Positions 15,666-23,476 of a DNA stretch of 64,000 bases are shown here, in pieces. A program made the translations under genes and the position numbers. This stretch comes from Taishania pollutisoli. Lineage in GTDB: Bacteria; Bacteroidota; Bacteroidia; Flavobacteriales_D; Crocinitomicaceae. The notes under the pieces are model-generated. The model was not told the origin of the DNA. It saw nothing but the letters and a program-made list of their open reading frames with translations, and ran no database searches. The stretch is from assembly GCF_014518315.1 (NCBI RefSeq), contig NZ_JACVEL010000001.1, forward strand, positions 682,001 to 746,000, read 5' to 3'. Every line of letters begins with the position of its first letter. The stretch's first letter is position 1.

Positions 15666-18071
15666 TTAATTTCTCAGAATCTTCCCTGTTTTTACCAAAC
15701 TTTGCAGGCGTTCGAGCGTTTTCCGCTCTGCACACAGTTCCAGGAATGCTTTTCTTTCCACATCCAACAGGTACTGCTCGGATACAACCGTATTTTCAGA
15801 TAAATCACCTCCGCAAAGCACATATCCCAGTTTTTCAGAGATTACTTTGTCGTGTTCTGACATGTAATTTCCGGAAAGCATGGAATTGGCTCCTACATAT
15901 ACAATTCCAAGTCCTTCCTGACCTACCACTGTAATATTTTTCTCACGTTTCGGAGCAATGTATCCCTTATCCGACAATTCAATTGCTGCTGCTTTCGCAC
16001 GCGCCAACTGATGATCGCGGCTGATCACCACCTCATCCGTTCCTTCCCGGAGGTATCCCAGATCAAATGCTTCATAAGCTGATGTCGATACCTTTGCCTG
16101 ACCGATTGTCAGGAAACGCTCTCTCAAACGGTTGATTTTGATGTCCCCATCCTTTAATTCTTCCGATAAACGTTTCGCAAATTCCTTGGAACCTCCTCCT
16201 CCCGGGATCAATCCGACACCAAATTCAACAAGCCCCATGTACAACTCCGCATGTGCGACCACTTTATCGGCATGCATCGACAACTCACATCCTCCTCCTA
16301 AAGCAAGGTTGTGTGGTGCAACAATCACCGGGATATTGGAATAACGCACCCGCATCATGGTGTCCTGGAATGCTTTAACCGAAAAGTTCAATTCATCAAA
16401 ATCCTGCTCTGCTGCCATCATGAAGATCATACCTACATTGGCGCCGGCAGAAAAGTTTTGTCCGGTATTGGAAATCACCAATCCTTTGTAGCTTTCTTCC
16501 GCCAGGTCAATCGCTTTGTTGATTCCCTCTATCACTCCACCGCCAATTGTATTCATTTTTGTGTGGAATTCCAGGTTCAGGATACCATCTCCCAGGTCAA
16601 CAATTGTTGTGTCGGAATTACCCCATACTTTTTTCTCTGCACGCAATGCCTCCAGGATGATCAGGTTTTCTGTTCCCGGAATGATTTTATATGATTTGGA
16701 GGAACGGTCATAGAAATAGCGGTTTCCTGCTTCTGTTTTATAGAAAGAAGTTATTCCCGCCGCTTTCATGTCTTTCACCCATTGCGCAGCTTCTTTTTTC
16801 TCATCTGCGATGAGTTTCAGTCCCTGGTCGAATCCGAGGATATCCCATGTTTCAAACGGACCTAATTCCCATCCGAATCCGGCCTTGATGGCATCGTCAA
16901 TTTTATAAAGATCATCTGCAATTTCCGGAATTCGGTTTGTGACGTACGCAAACAGCCCTCCGAAAAGTTTACGGTACAATTTCCCTGCATCGTCCATTCC
17001 CATGAAGAGCATTTTTGTCCGTTGCTTCAGATCTTCTACCGGTTTGGTCATTTCCAGGGTTGCAAACTTCACTTTCTCCTGGGAACGGTATTCGAGTGTA
17101 TTCAAATCCAGCACGAGAATCTCGCTGCTACCATCCGGATGTTTTACTTTTTTGTAGAATCCCTGTCCGGATTTGGAACCGATCCAATTGTTTTCTACCA
17201 TTTTGGAAATATAGTCTGGCAGTTCGAATAATGCACGTTCCTCATCATTCGGGCAATTGTCTTTCAACCCGTTTGCAACGTGCACCAATGTATCCAGTCC
17301 TACGACATCACATGTTCTGAACGTCGCTGATTTAGGACGTCCCAGTACAGGTCCCGTTAATTTGTCTACCTGTTCTACCGTCAACCCCATTTCCTTCACC
17401 GTATGAAAGACTCCCATAATGGAGTAAACACCTACTCTGTTGGCAATAAATGCCGGCGTATCTTTACACAAAACCGTCTTTTTACCAAGAAAACGGCTTC
17501 CGAAGTCCATCAGGAAATCGACAATTTCCGGTTGTGTTTCCGGAGTCGGGATAATTTCAAGCAATTGCAGGTAGCGCGGCGGGTTAAAGAAATGCGTTCC
17601 CAGGAAATGTGCTTTGAAGTCTTCACTTCTTCCGGCCAGCATCAGGTGAATCGGGATTCCTGAAGTATTGGAAGAAATAATGGTTCCAGCCGTGCGGAAT
17701 TGTTCTACTTTTTCAAAAATCTTTTGTTTAATATCCAGGCGTTCTACGACCACTTCAATGATCCAGTCACACGATGCGATTTGTTGCATGTCGTCATCAA
17801 AATTCCCTGTTTTGATGCGCTGAGCAAATGATTTCCGGTAAATCGGTGACGGATTCGAGCTCAATGCAAATTGCAATGAGTTATTCACAATCCTGTTGCG
17901 AACAGCTTTATTTTCTAATGTCAATCCCTTTGCCTTCTCAGCATCGTCTGTCTCTCGCGGCACAATATCCAGCAATACAACTTCACATCCAATATTCGCA
18001 AAGTGGCACGCGATTCTCGACCCCATTACACCGGATCCGAGTACTGCGACTTTTTTGATTGTTCTGCTCAT
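15666..18071 (-). CDS. fadN: Bifunctional 3-hydroxyacyl-CoA dehydrogenase / enoyl-CoA hydratase (FadN-like)
   Basis: An 801-residue beta-oxidation enzyme in which the dehydrogenase comes first and the crotonase last. This is the order of Bacillus FadN rather than E. coli FadB. NAD-binding GSGVMGSRIA is at residues 11-20, the catalytic GTHFFNPPRY block near 160 and CKDTPAFIANRV near 203. The crotonase domain (about 505-700) has both catalytic acidic blocks: ALGGGCELSMHAD and GLVEFGVGLIPGGGG. It overlaps the upstream MarR gene by 4 bp (ATGA), so translation is coupled. In related Bacteroidota this gene is normally followed by a thiolase and an acyl-CoA dehydrogenase; here a terminator follows at once. 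Function as the multifunctional fatty-acid oxidation enzyme is well supported; the exact symbol is by architecture. Confidence 0.9.
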   Translation of the reverse strand: MSRTIKKVAVLGSGVMGSRIACHFANIGCEVVLLDIVPRETDDAEKAKGLTLENKAVRNRIVNNSLQFALSSNPSPIYRKSFAQRIKTGNFDDDMQQIASCDWIIEVVVERLDIKQKIFEKVEQFRTAGTIISSNTSGIPIHLMLAGRSEDFKAHFLGTHFFNPPRYLQLLEIIPTPETQPEIVDFLMDFGSRFLGKKTVLCKDTPAFIANRVGVYSIMGVFHTVKEMGLTVEQVDKLTGPVLGRPKSATFRTCDVVGLDTLVHVANGLKDNCPNDEERALFELPDYISKMVENNWIGSKSGQGFYKKVKHPDGSSEILVLDLNTLEYRSQEKVKFATLEMTKPVEDLKQRTKMLFMGMDDAGKLYRKLFGGLFAYVTNRIPEIADDLYKIDDAIKAGFGWELGPFETWDILGFDQGLKLIADEKKEAAQWVKDMKAAGITSFYKTEAGNRYFYDRSSKSYKIIPGTENLIILEALRAEKKVWGNSDTTIVDLGDGILNLEFHTKMNTIGGGVIEGINKAIDLAEESYKGLVISNTGQNFSAGANVGMIFMMAAEQDFDELNFSVKAFQDTMMRVRYSNIPVIVAPHNLALGGGCELSMHADKVVAHAELYMGLVEFGVGLIPGGGGSKEFAKRLSEELKDGDIKINRLRERFLTIGQAKVSTSAYEAFDLGYLREGTDEVVISRDHQLARAKAAAIELSDKGYIAPKREKNITVVGQEGLGIVYVGANSMLSGNYMSEHDKVISEKLGYVLCGGDLSENTVVSEQYLLDVERKAFLELCAERKTLERLQSLVKTGKILRN

Positions 18072-18538
18072 ACCTTAATTTTTTGTTTATTAATCAATTC
18101 TTTTAATTCCAGTTCTTTATCTATTGTATTTTCAATCTTTTCGATCACTTCAAGAAACGCTTTGATCTTTGAAGGCGGCATCTTTTCAAACACTTTGGTA
18201 TTGAAATCAATCAAGAAATCACGCACTTCCCTTCGCTTTTCAATTCCTTCATCTGTCAGGAAAATCAATACTTTCCGTTTATCGACTCCCTCTCCCTGTC
18301 TTCTGATCAATCCACGTGTTTCCATCGTTTTCAATGTCCTGGAAAGTGACGTTGGCTCCATTCCCATCCGCGGTCCCAATTGTGTGCTGGGAGTTCCTTC
18401 TTTGTCAATATTCATCAGAATAAACCCGATGGACATTGTCATATCGTGCTCAGCTGCTTTTTGGTTGTACATCCTTGAAAGCCTGAACCACGCTGTGCGT
18501 ATGGAAGAATCTATCAAAATAGAAGAATTATCAGCCAT
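18068..18538 (-). CDS. MarR-family transcriptional regulator of the FadN operon
   Basis: A 156-residue winged-helix protein. The DNA-binding core runs from about residue 50 (STQLGPRMGMEPTSLSRTLKTME) to the wing GEGVDKRKVLIFLTDEG (about 82-98), flanked by dimerisation helices. It is the first gene of a two-gene operon with fadN, whose start it overlaps by ATGA. This is a typical arrangement for a fatty acid or acyl-CoA responsive repressor; the ligand is inference. Two palindromes sit in its upstream region (18579-18606) and could be its own operators. Confidence 0.85.
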   Translation of the reverse strand: MADNSSILIDSSIRTAWFRLSRMYNQKAAEHDMTMSIGFILMNIDKEGTPSTQLGPRMGMEPTSLSRTLKTMETRGLIRRQGEGVDKRKVLIFLTDEGIEKRREVRDFLIDFNTKVFEKMPPSKIKAFLEVIEKIENTIDKELELKELINKQKIKV

Positions 18539-18578
18539 TAAAATGAATTTGAAATCGGTTAAAGATAAAAAAATATTT

Positions 18579-18606
18579 TATGCGAGCATAGTATTTTTAA
18601 TTAAAA
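18579..18606. promoter_or_regulatory. Two palindromes upstream of the marR-fadN operon (candidate operators)
   Basis: TATGC-GA-GCATA at 18579-18590 and the perfect 12-bp palindrome TTTTAATTAAAA at 18595-18606 lie 41-68 bp upstream of the MarR start. MarR proteins usually bind such short palindromes and autoregulate. The second is AT-only and may be chance. Confidence 0.35.
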
Positions 18607-18680
18607 TTAAGAAATCTCAATTGCTAAATAATTTTTCACTACTAAAAATGAATGCGCTTGTTTTTTTGCTAAAAAATACG

Positions 18681-19364
18681 TCATGCCAGTGTCTCGCGGA
18701 TAATATCCAGAGACTTGCTTACATCAAAGCGTGGGATGTGCAGTTGGTAGTAGTCCAGAATTGTTTCAAAAGCCTGTTTCCTGAAAGCCGGAGCAATTGT
18801 ATTGGACTCAAACAAGCCGTACAAGTGGCGTACCTGTTCTCCCTCGATGCACCATTCACCAGGTCTGTAATCGCTGTGAAATTCTCCTTCTTTCAAATTG
18901 AAATAAAGGGCTTCATCATCACACAAACTGGGCTGAATGCCAATAAAAGGAGCAAAATTGACAAGAAAAAACAAAGGAAACAACACCAGGTCATCTGCAT
19001 CGTTTAGTTCGCAGATCGCTTCACGGAGAAACTCGAATACGGTTGTTTCTTTCTCATTTGTCTGCAGTGATTGCCGGATCACATCGGCCATGAAAAAGGC
19101 AATGATACTTTTGACGGGATTGATCACAATAGAATCCAGTACCACCGCTGTGTCTGCCTGCGTTAATTTTCCTAATTCCGAATCCGGACGCCTGTAAAAA
19201 TTAAGTTCACAAATATTGAGCGGAAAAAGTGTATTGTTTTTCTTCTTTGCTCCCTGGAAAATAAACTTCTGAATCCCTTGATTCCGGGTATAAAATGTGG
19301 CAATAACACTTGACTCGGAAAATGATGTTCGGTGCAAAAAAATACCGGTGTCCGTCTGTTTCAT
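18681..19364 (-). CDS. recO: DNA repair protein RecO
   Basis: A 227-residue protein of normal RecO length. The N-terminal OB-fold (about 1-80) has the RecO-type pattern TGIFLHRTSFSESSVIATFYT and FIFQGAKKKN. The helical C-terminal domain follows (AFFMADVIRQSLQ, LFPLFFLVNFAPFIGIQP). RecO loads RecA onto SSB-coated single-stranded DNA in the RecFOR recombinational repair pathway. The upstream gene porZ stops 8 nt before its start, so the two are cotranscribed; this recO-porZ linkage is seen in other Bacteroidota. No zinc-binding Cys cluster is evident. Confidence 0.9.
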   Translation of the reverse strand: MKQTDTGIFLHRTSFSESSVIATFYTRNQGIQKFIFQGAKKKNNTLFPLNICELNFYRRPDSELGKLTQADTAVVLDSIVINPVKSIIAFFMADVIRQSLQTNEKETTVFEFLREAICELNDADDLVLFPLFFLVNFAPFIGIQPSLCDDEALYFNLKEGEFHSDYRPGEWCIEGEQVRHLYGLFESNTIAPAFRKQAFETILDYYQLHIPRFDVSKSLDIIRETLA

Positions 19365-19372
19365 GAACGCTG

Positions 19373-21706
19373 TTAGTTGGCCACAACCACTTTTCCGACA
19401 AACCGTCCTTTATTGATATTGGAAGCTGTCCAGATCAGGTATACACCGGAAGCAACTTTCTCACCGGTTGTTGTCTTTCCGTCCCAGGTTGCAGTCCCCC
19501 CATTGGAAGTGGTTCTGTAAACAACATTTCCAGCCACGTCCGTAATTTTCACATCGGAATTGAACCGGATTCCCTGAATGGTAATCAACCCGTCAAAATC
19601 GGGACGGGCAGGATTGGGAAATATTTTGACATCTGAATATTCCGCATCTTCATACGTTGCATCTCCTCTGTACGACATCAACCCTTTATCTGTGACAATA
19701 AACACTTCTCCCGTTTTGTGATCGATTTCAATATCCAGAATGCTGTTGGAAACCAACGGAGAGTTGTCCATTGTATAGTGCTTTACAATGGAAAGACCGT
19801 CATCTGAGAGCAATATCACGCCCGAGTTAGCTGTTCCAAACCATTTTCTGTTCCCTCCGTCTACTTCAATATCCGTGATGGATAAACTTCCGAGAATATA
19901 ATCCACTTCTCCGTTCACATCAATCTTCGGACGCTGAATATTGTAAGAGCCTGTCGATGCATCGAATGCATTTTCCGAATTGTAGAGTATTCCGAAGCCG
20001 CTGTCTGTTCCGATCCACAATTCTTCGTCAAAATCCATTGCAATGGCTGTTACATTGTTCGACGGTAAAGCACCTGTAAATTCCCCGGAATTCAGTAAAA
20101 CTGTTTTATCATCGGAAGAAGAGGTAGCTGAAGAACCGGAATTGTAACCGATTAATCCTGTATTTGCAACAGACAGCCATAGATTTCCGTTGTAGTCATA
20201 AAAGAGTTTTTTCGTTTGCTTGTTGGAAGCAACCGAACCCAGGTTAAATGAATACCACTGGCCGTCAGCGCTCAACATCTTCAGGGGTTGTATGCTGTAG
20301 GCATTGGCCACCCAAAGATTTCCGTTATCATCATAGGTCAGTGAACTTAAAAACACACTCCCGTTGATAAACCGGGTAAAAGGGGCGTTGAATGTGCTGA
20401 ACGTGTCTGTAACAATTGCATTTTCTTTGTCAACAAGTGAAAGCGGAGTTGTTGAGAAACCTCCAAGTGCAACCTGGTTGGTATTTTTCGGGTTAATCGA
20501 AACAGATGTTTTATCCCAGGTTCTGACAGCCTTCCACAACGAGTTTTCATACCCGTTGTTGATCCCCGACCATTCTTCGTCTTCAAAATACATAATTCCC
20601 GGTCGGAAATACGATTCACTGTTACCGTTCACAGCTCCCGGAACAACAGCCAACACACCTTCATGCCAATCCATGGAAAAAAAGGTATTCCGGGACGGTC
20701 CTTTAAAAAGTACCTGTTCAAATGTTCCGTCCTGTCTTCTTCTCATCAGACCTGAACGGGCATCGGCATACCAAAACATATCATCGAACGCAACAAACGC
20801 ATTCACGGCAACTCCACTACCCGGCGTATATTCCTGAAGAAAAAAGTTAAATGAATAATCGTCATTGAAAATAACCTGGAGTCCATCGCCATTCATCACT
20901 AAGTTGTTCCCGTTTAACTGCAGGGAAATCAACTCACCAAAATTCTGCAAGTCTATAATTTGGGCATTTCCTCCTGGCCGGATGACAAAAACGGAGTCAT
21001 TTCCCCAACTGGTATAATTTTTCTGGTAATAGAGGCTGTCATTCCAGCATTCAATGTCTTTGTATTCAAATTGACTGTCTGAAATAATCGGCAGGCGTGT
21101 ATCCAAGACCCACTGACTTGAATCGGCAAGTGCGGGATTATTCAGGTTCCCTTTGTACATCCTGGTTTTTGTCAACGCGTAAATACTATCGCCTTTAAAT
21201 GTAATTTCAATAATTTCTTCCTCGGAGGCGTTGGGATAATAGGTGTCTTTTATCTCGTGCTTAACCGGATCAACCTTTACAATTCCAAGTCCGGTAGCAA
21301 AATAGGTATAGCTTCCTTTGGATTTGATGGAGTGGATGCGTTTTGAACCGATCACTGTCGCCAGCTTGATTCCCGGAATATTAATTGCCTGCCCGTTCTG
21401 GATCTGGTCAATATTCCCGTTTTCATAACCAATAAATACACTCCCGGAACCTTCGTGTACACCGAGGCTGGTCAGTTTAATATCTGATAATCCATTGGTA
21501 ACATCCCATGTTGAAAGTTCCTTGTATTCTGCATCGTATTCCAGTAACGCAGCATCAAAGGCAGCATATAATACATTCCCGTTGCTCACAACGTCTTTTG
21601 CATCCAGACTTTGAGAATGAATCCGCCACTCCCCGGTTCCGATTTGTCCCATGGAAGCAGTAGTAATACAACAGCAAGACAGTAAAAGTTTTATTTTATT
21701 TAACAT
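19373..21706 (-). CDS. porZ: PorZ, T9SS attachment-complex beta-propeller protein
   Basis: A 777-residue exported protein starting MLNKIKLLLSC, with a signal peptide ending near SMGQ. Residues 24-690 form two seven-bladed-type propeller regions made of repeats such as GSGSVFIGYENGNIDQI, DDNGNLWVANAYSIQPL and DEELWIGTDSGFGILYN. The last 85 residues (IFPNPARPDFDG to VVVAN) form a type A-like, FlgD-type C-terminal domain. PorZ is part of the surface attachment complex of the T9SS with PorU, PorV and PorQ, and in Porphyromonas binds anionic lipopolysaccharide needed to modify cargo. An in-frame TTG at 21733 precedes the ATG, but the ATG gives the compact signal peptide. It lies just upstream of recO, supporting the assignment. 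Confidence 0.85.
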   Translation of the reverse strand: MLNKIKLLLSCCCITTASMGQIGTGEWRIHSQSLDAKDVVSNGNVLYAAFDAALLEYDAEYKELSTWDVTNGLSDIKLTSLGVHEGSGSVFIGYENGNIDQIQNGQAINIPGIKLATVIGSKRIHSIKSKGSYTYFATGLGIVKVDPVKHEIKDTYYPNASEEEIIEITFKGDSIYALTKTRMYKGNLNNPALADSSQWVLDTRLPIISDSQFEYKDIECWNDSLYYQKNYTSWGNDSVFVIRPGGNAQIIDLQNFGELISLQLNGNNLVMNGDGLQVIFNDDYSFNFFLQEYTPGSGVAVNAFVAFDDMFWYADARSGLMRRRQDGTFEQVLFKGPSRNTFFSMDWHEGVLAVVPGAVNGNSESYFRPGIMYFEDEEWSGINNGYENSLWKAVRTWDKTSVSINPKNTNQVALGGFSTTPLSLVDKENAIVTDTFSTFNAPFTRFINGSVFLSSLTYDDNGNLWVANAYSIQPLKMLSADGQWYSFNLGSVASNKQTKKLFYDYNGNLWLSVANTGLIGYNSGSSATSSSDDKTVLLNSGEFTGALPSNNVTAIAMDFDEELWIGTDSGFGILYNSENAFDASTGSYNIQRPKIDVNGEVDYILGSLSITDIEVDGGNRKWFGTANSGVILLSDDGLSIVKHYTMDNSPLVSNSILDIEIDHKTGEVFIVTDKGLMSYRGDATYEDAEYSDVKIFPNPARPDFDGLITIQGIRFNSDVKITDVAGNVVYRTTSNGGTATWDGKTTTGEKVASGVYLIWTASNINKGRFVGKVVVAN

Positions 21707-21730
21707 ACATGACCTATAACGTGGATTTTG

Positions 21731-21738
21731 CAAAAATA
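21731..21738 (-). promoter_or_regulatory. -7 box in the glcD-porZ gap
   Basis: The minus strand reads TATTTTTG, a full TAnnTTTG match, within the 47-bp gap after the dehydrogenase stop. No TTG is at -33. It could give porZ-recO its own transcript with a leader of about 20 nt. Confidence 0.4.
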
Positions 21739-21753
21739 TTTATTCATTCGGGA

Positions 21754-23160
21754 TTAATCCATAAATATTTTCCCGGGGTTCAGAATATTATTGGGATCAA
21801 AGACCTGCTTTATTGCTTTCATCAAACGCAACGAAACATCATCAAATGCAATGTCCATGTATTGTTTTTGTACCAGTCCGATTCCGTGTTCACCCGACAA
21901 GGTGCCTCCCATACTCACCACTTTTGTGAACAATTCCCGGATCGCTTTTGTCAGATCATGGTTCCATTGTTCATCTGTCATCTCTCCTTTAATGATATTG
22001 ATGTGCAGGTTTCCGTCTCCGGCATGTCCGTAACACACCGATTTAAATCCATATGTTTCTCCCAGAGATTTAACGGTCGATAGCAGCTCCGGCAATGCAT
22101 AACGTGGAACGACGGTATCTTCCTCTTTGTAAATCGATTGCGACTTCACTGCTTCTCCAACCTTTCTTCTCAGAGACCAGAGGGTATTTTTTTGTGCCTG
22201 GGATTCTGCAAACAGGATTTCATCGGTTTCAAATTGTTCCAATACACTCAGAATCGATTCACATTCTTCCATGAGTAGTTCCGGGTTAAATCCATCTACT
22301 TCTATTAATAAATGTGCTTCATGTGTCGCTTTCACCTCAATGGAGAAATCACCGGTAAATTGCTGTGTCCACAATAAGGCGTCCCGTTCCATAAACTCCA
22401 GTCCGCTTGGAATAATTCCTTTGCGGTAAATCGCTGCAACCGCTTCACATGCCTGCTTCGCTGAATAGAATGGAACAAGTAGCAACAAATCAGCTGTGGG
22501 ATGCGGTAACAGTTTTAGAACAATTTTGGTTACAACTCCCAGCGTTCCTTCAGAACCGACAATTAATTGTGTGAGGTTATACCCGGTCGCATTTTTCAAA
22601 ACATTCGCTCCGGTCCAGATCACACTCCCATCAGCCAGAACAATCTCCAGGTTCAACACATAATCTTTCGTTACCCCATATTTTACCGCCTTCGGTCCTC
22701 CTGAGTTCTCCGAAACATTTCCTCCGATAAAACAACTTCCTTTACTGGCAGGATCCGGCGGATAAAACAGTCCTTTTTCTTTGACAGCTTCCTGGAGCAC
22801 CTGGGTAATGACTCCCGGTTCAGTCGTTACCTGGTGATTGTTTTCATCAATGGCTAAAATCCGGTTAAATCGTTCCATGGAAAGGGCAACTCCTCCCGGA
22901 GCAGGAATTGCTCCGCCGCTCAGTCCCGTTCGCGCACCCATCGGGGTAACCGGTAGCTGATTGGCATTACAATACGCGAGAATCTTACTTACTTCATCCA
23001 CTGTACCGGGCTTGAGTACACACAATGGCAAAACACGGATGTCCTCTGTTTCATCGTGGCTGTATCCCTGAAGTGTTGCTTCATCTGAAAGGCAATAATT
23101 TCCTATAAGTTCTTTAAAGAACCCAATATGTTTGTCCATAGAACAAATGTAATGTTCCAT
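21754..23160 (-). CDS. FAD-binding oxidoreductase, GlcD/D-lactate dehydrogenase type
   Basis: A 468-residue flavoprotein of the VAO family. The FAD-binding type 4 domain spans about 35-215 (PMGARTGLSGG, FIGGNVSENSGGPKAVKYG, IVGSEGTLGVVT). The C-terminal FAD-oxidase domain has YGHAGDGNLHINI, SGEHGIGL and DPNNILNPGKIF. This fits oxidation of glycolate or D-lactate with electrons passed to the respiratory chain. The GlcE and GlcF partners are not adjacent, which favours a single-subunit D-lactate dehydrogenase, but that is inference. A second ATG at 23139 (MDKHIGFF) is an equally plausible start. It is the first of a minus-strand row with porZ and recO. Confidence 0.87.
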   Translation of the reverse strand: MEHYICSMDKHIGFFKELIGNYCLSDEATLQGYSHDETEDIRVLPLCVLKPGTVDEVSKILAYCNANQLPVTPMGARTGLSGGAIPAPGGVALSMERFNRILAIDENNHQVTTEPGVITQVLQEAVKEKGLFYPPDPASKGSCFIGGNVSENSGGPKAVKYGVTKDYVLNLEIVLADGSVIWTGANVLKNATGYNLTQLIVGSEGTLGVVTKIVLKLLPHPTADLLLLVPFYSAKQACEAVAAIYRKGIIPSGLEFMERDALLWTQQFTGDFSIEVKATHEAHLLIEVDGFNPELLMEECESILSVLEQFETDEILFAESQAQKNTLWSLRRKVGEAVKSQSIYKEEDTVVPRYALPELLSTVKSLGETYGFKSVCYGHAGDGNLHINIIKGEMTDEQWNHDLTKAIRELFTKVVSMGGTLSGEHGIGLVQKQYMDIAFDDVSLRLMKAIKQVFDPNNILNPGKIFMD

Positions 23161-23476
23161 TCTTCATACCATTCAAATTTCATGACTTTTTATTTCTGTC
23201 GCTCTTTATTTTTTACTGGTGCAGAATCAGTTGGATTCCTTTCATAAATTGATCAAACAGATGAAAGTACGTTAAAATTATAACGAATTGATGTTGCTTT
23301 CGTAATAATATAGTATTATTGTAATGAAAACTGACTTGCTTCATCTATATTCTGTTTCATCGACGGAATGATTTTACATCTTCTGACACACTGAAACAGA
23401 ATGGTTATAGAATACAACTTCCTGTAATTTATTGAATTGTATACTCAAGTGAGGTTTTATTTTACTACATTAATTT
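23161..23476. promoter_or_regulatory. Divergent intergenic region with an 11-bp inverted repeat
   Basis: The 316-bp AT-rich gap lies between divergent genes. ATTCTGTTTCA at 23349-23359 is repeated in exact reverse complement (TGAAACAGAAT) at 23392-23402, 32 bp apart and 75-128 bp upstream of the adhesin gene. A smaller pair, CTTTCAT/ATGAAAG, lies around 23240-23268. These look like regulator sites; no full consensus promoter was found for the adhesin gene. Confidence 0.4.
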
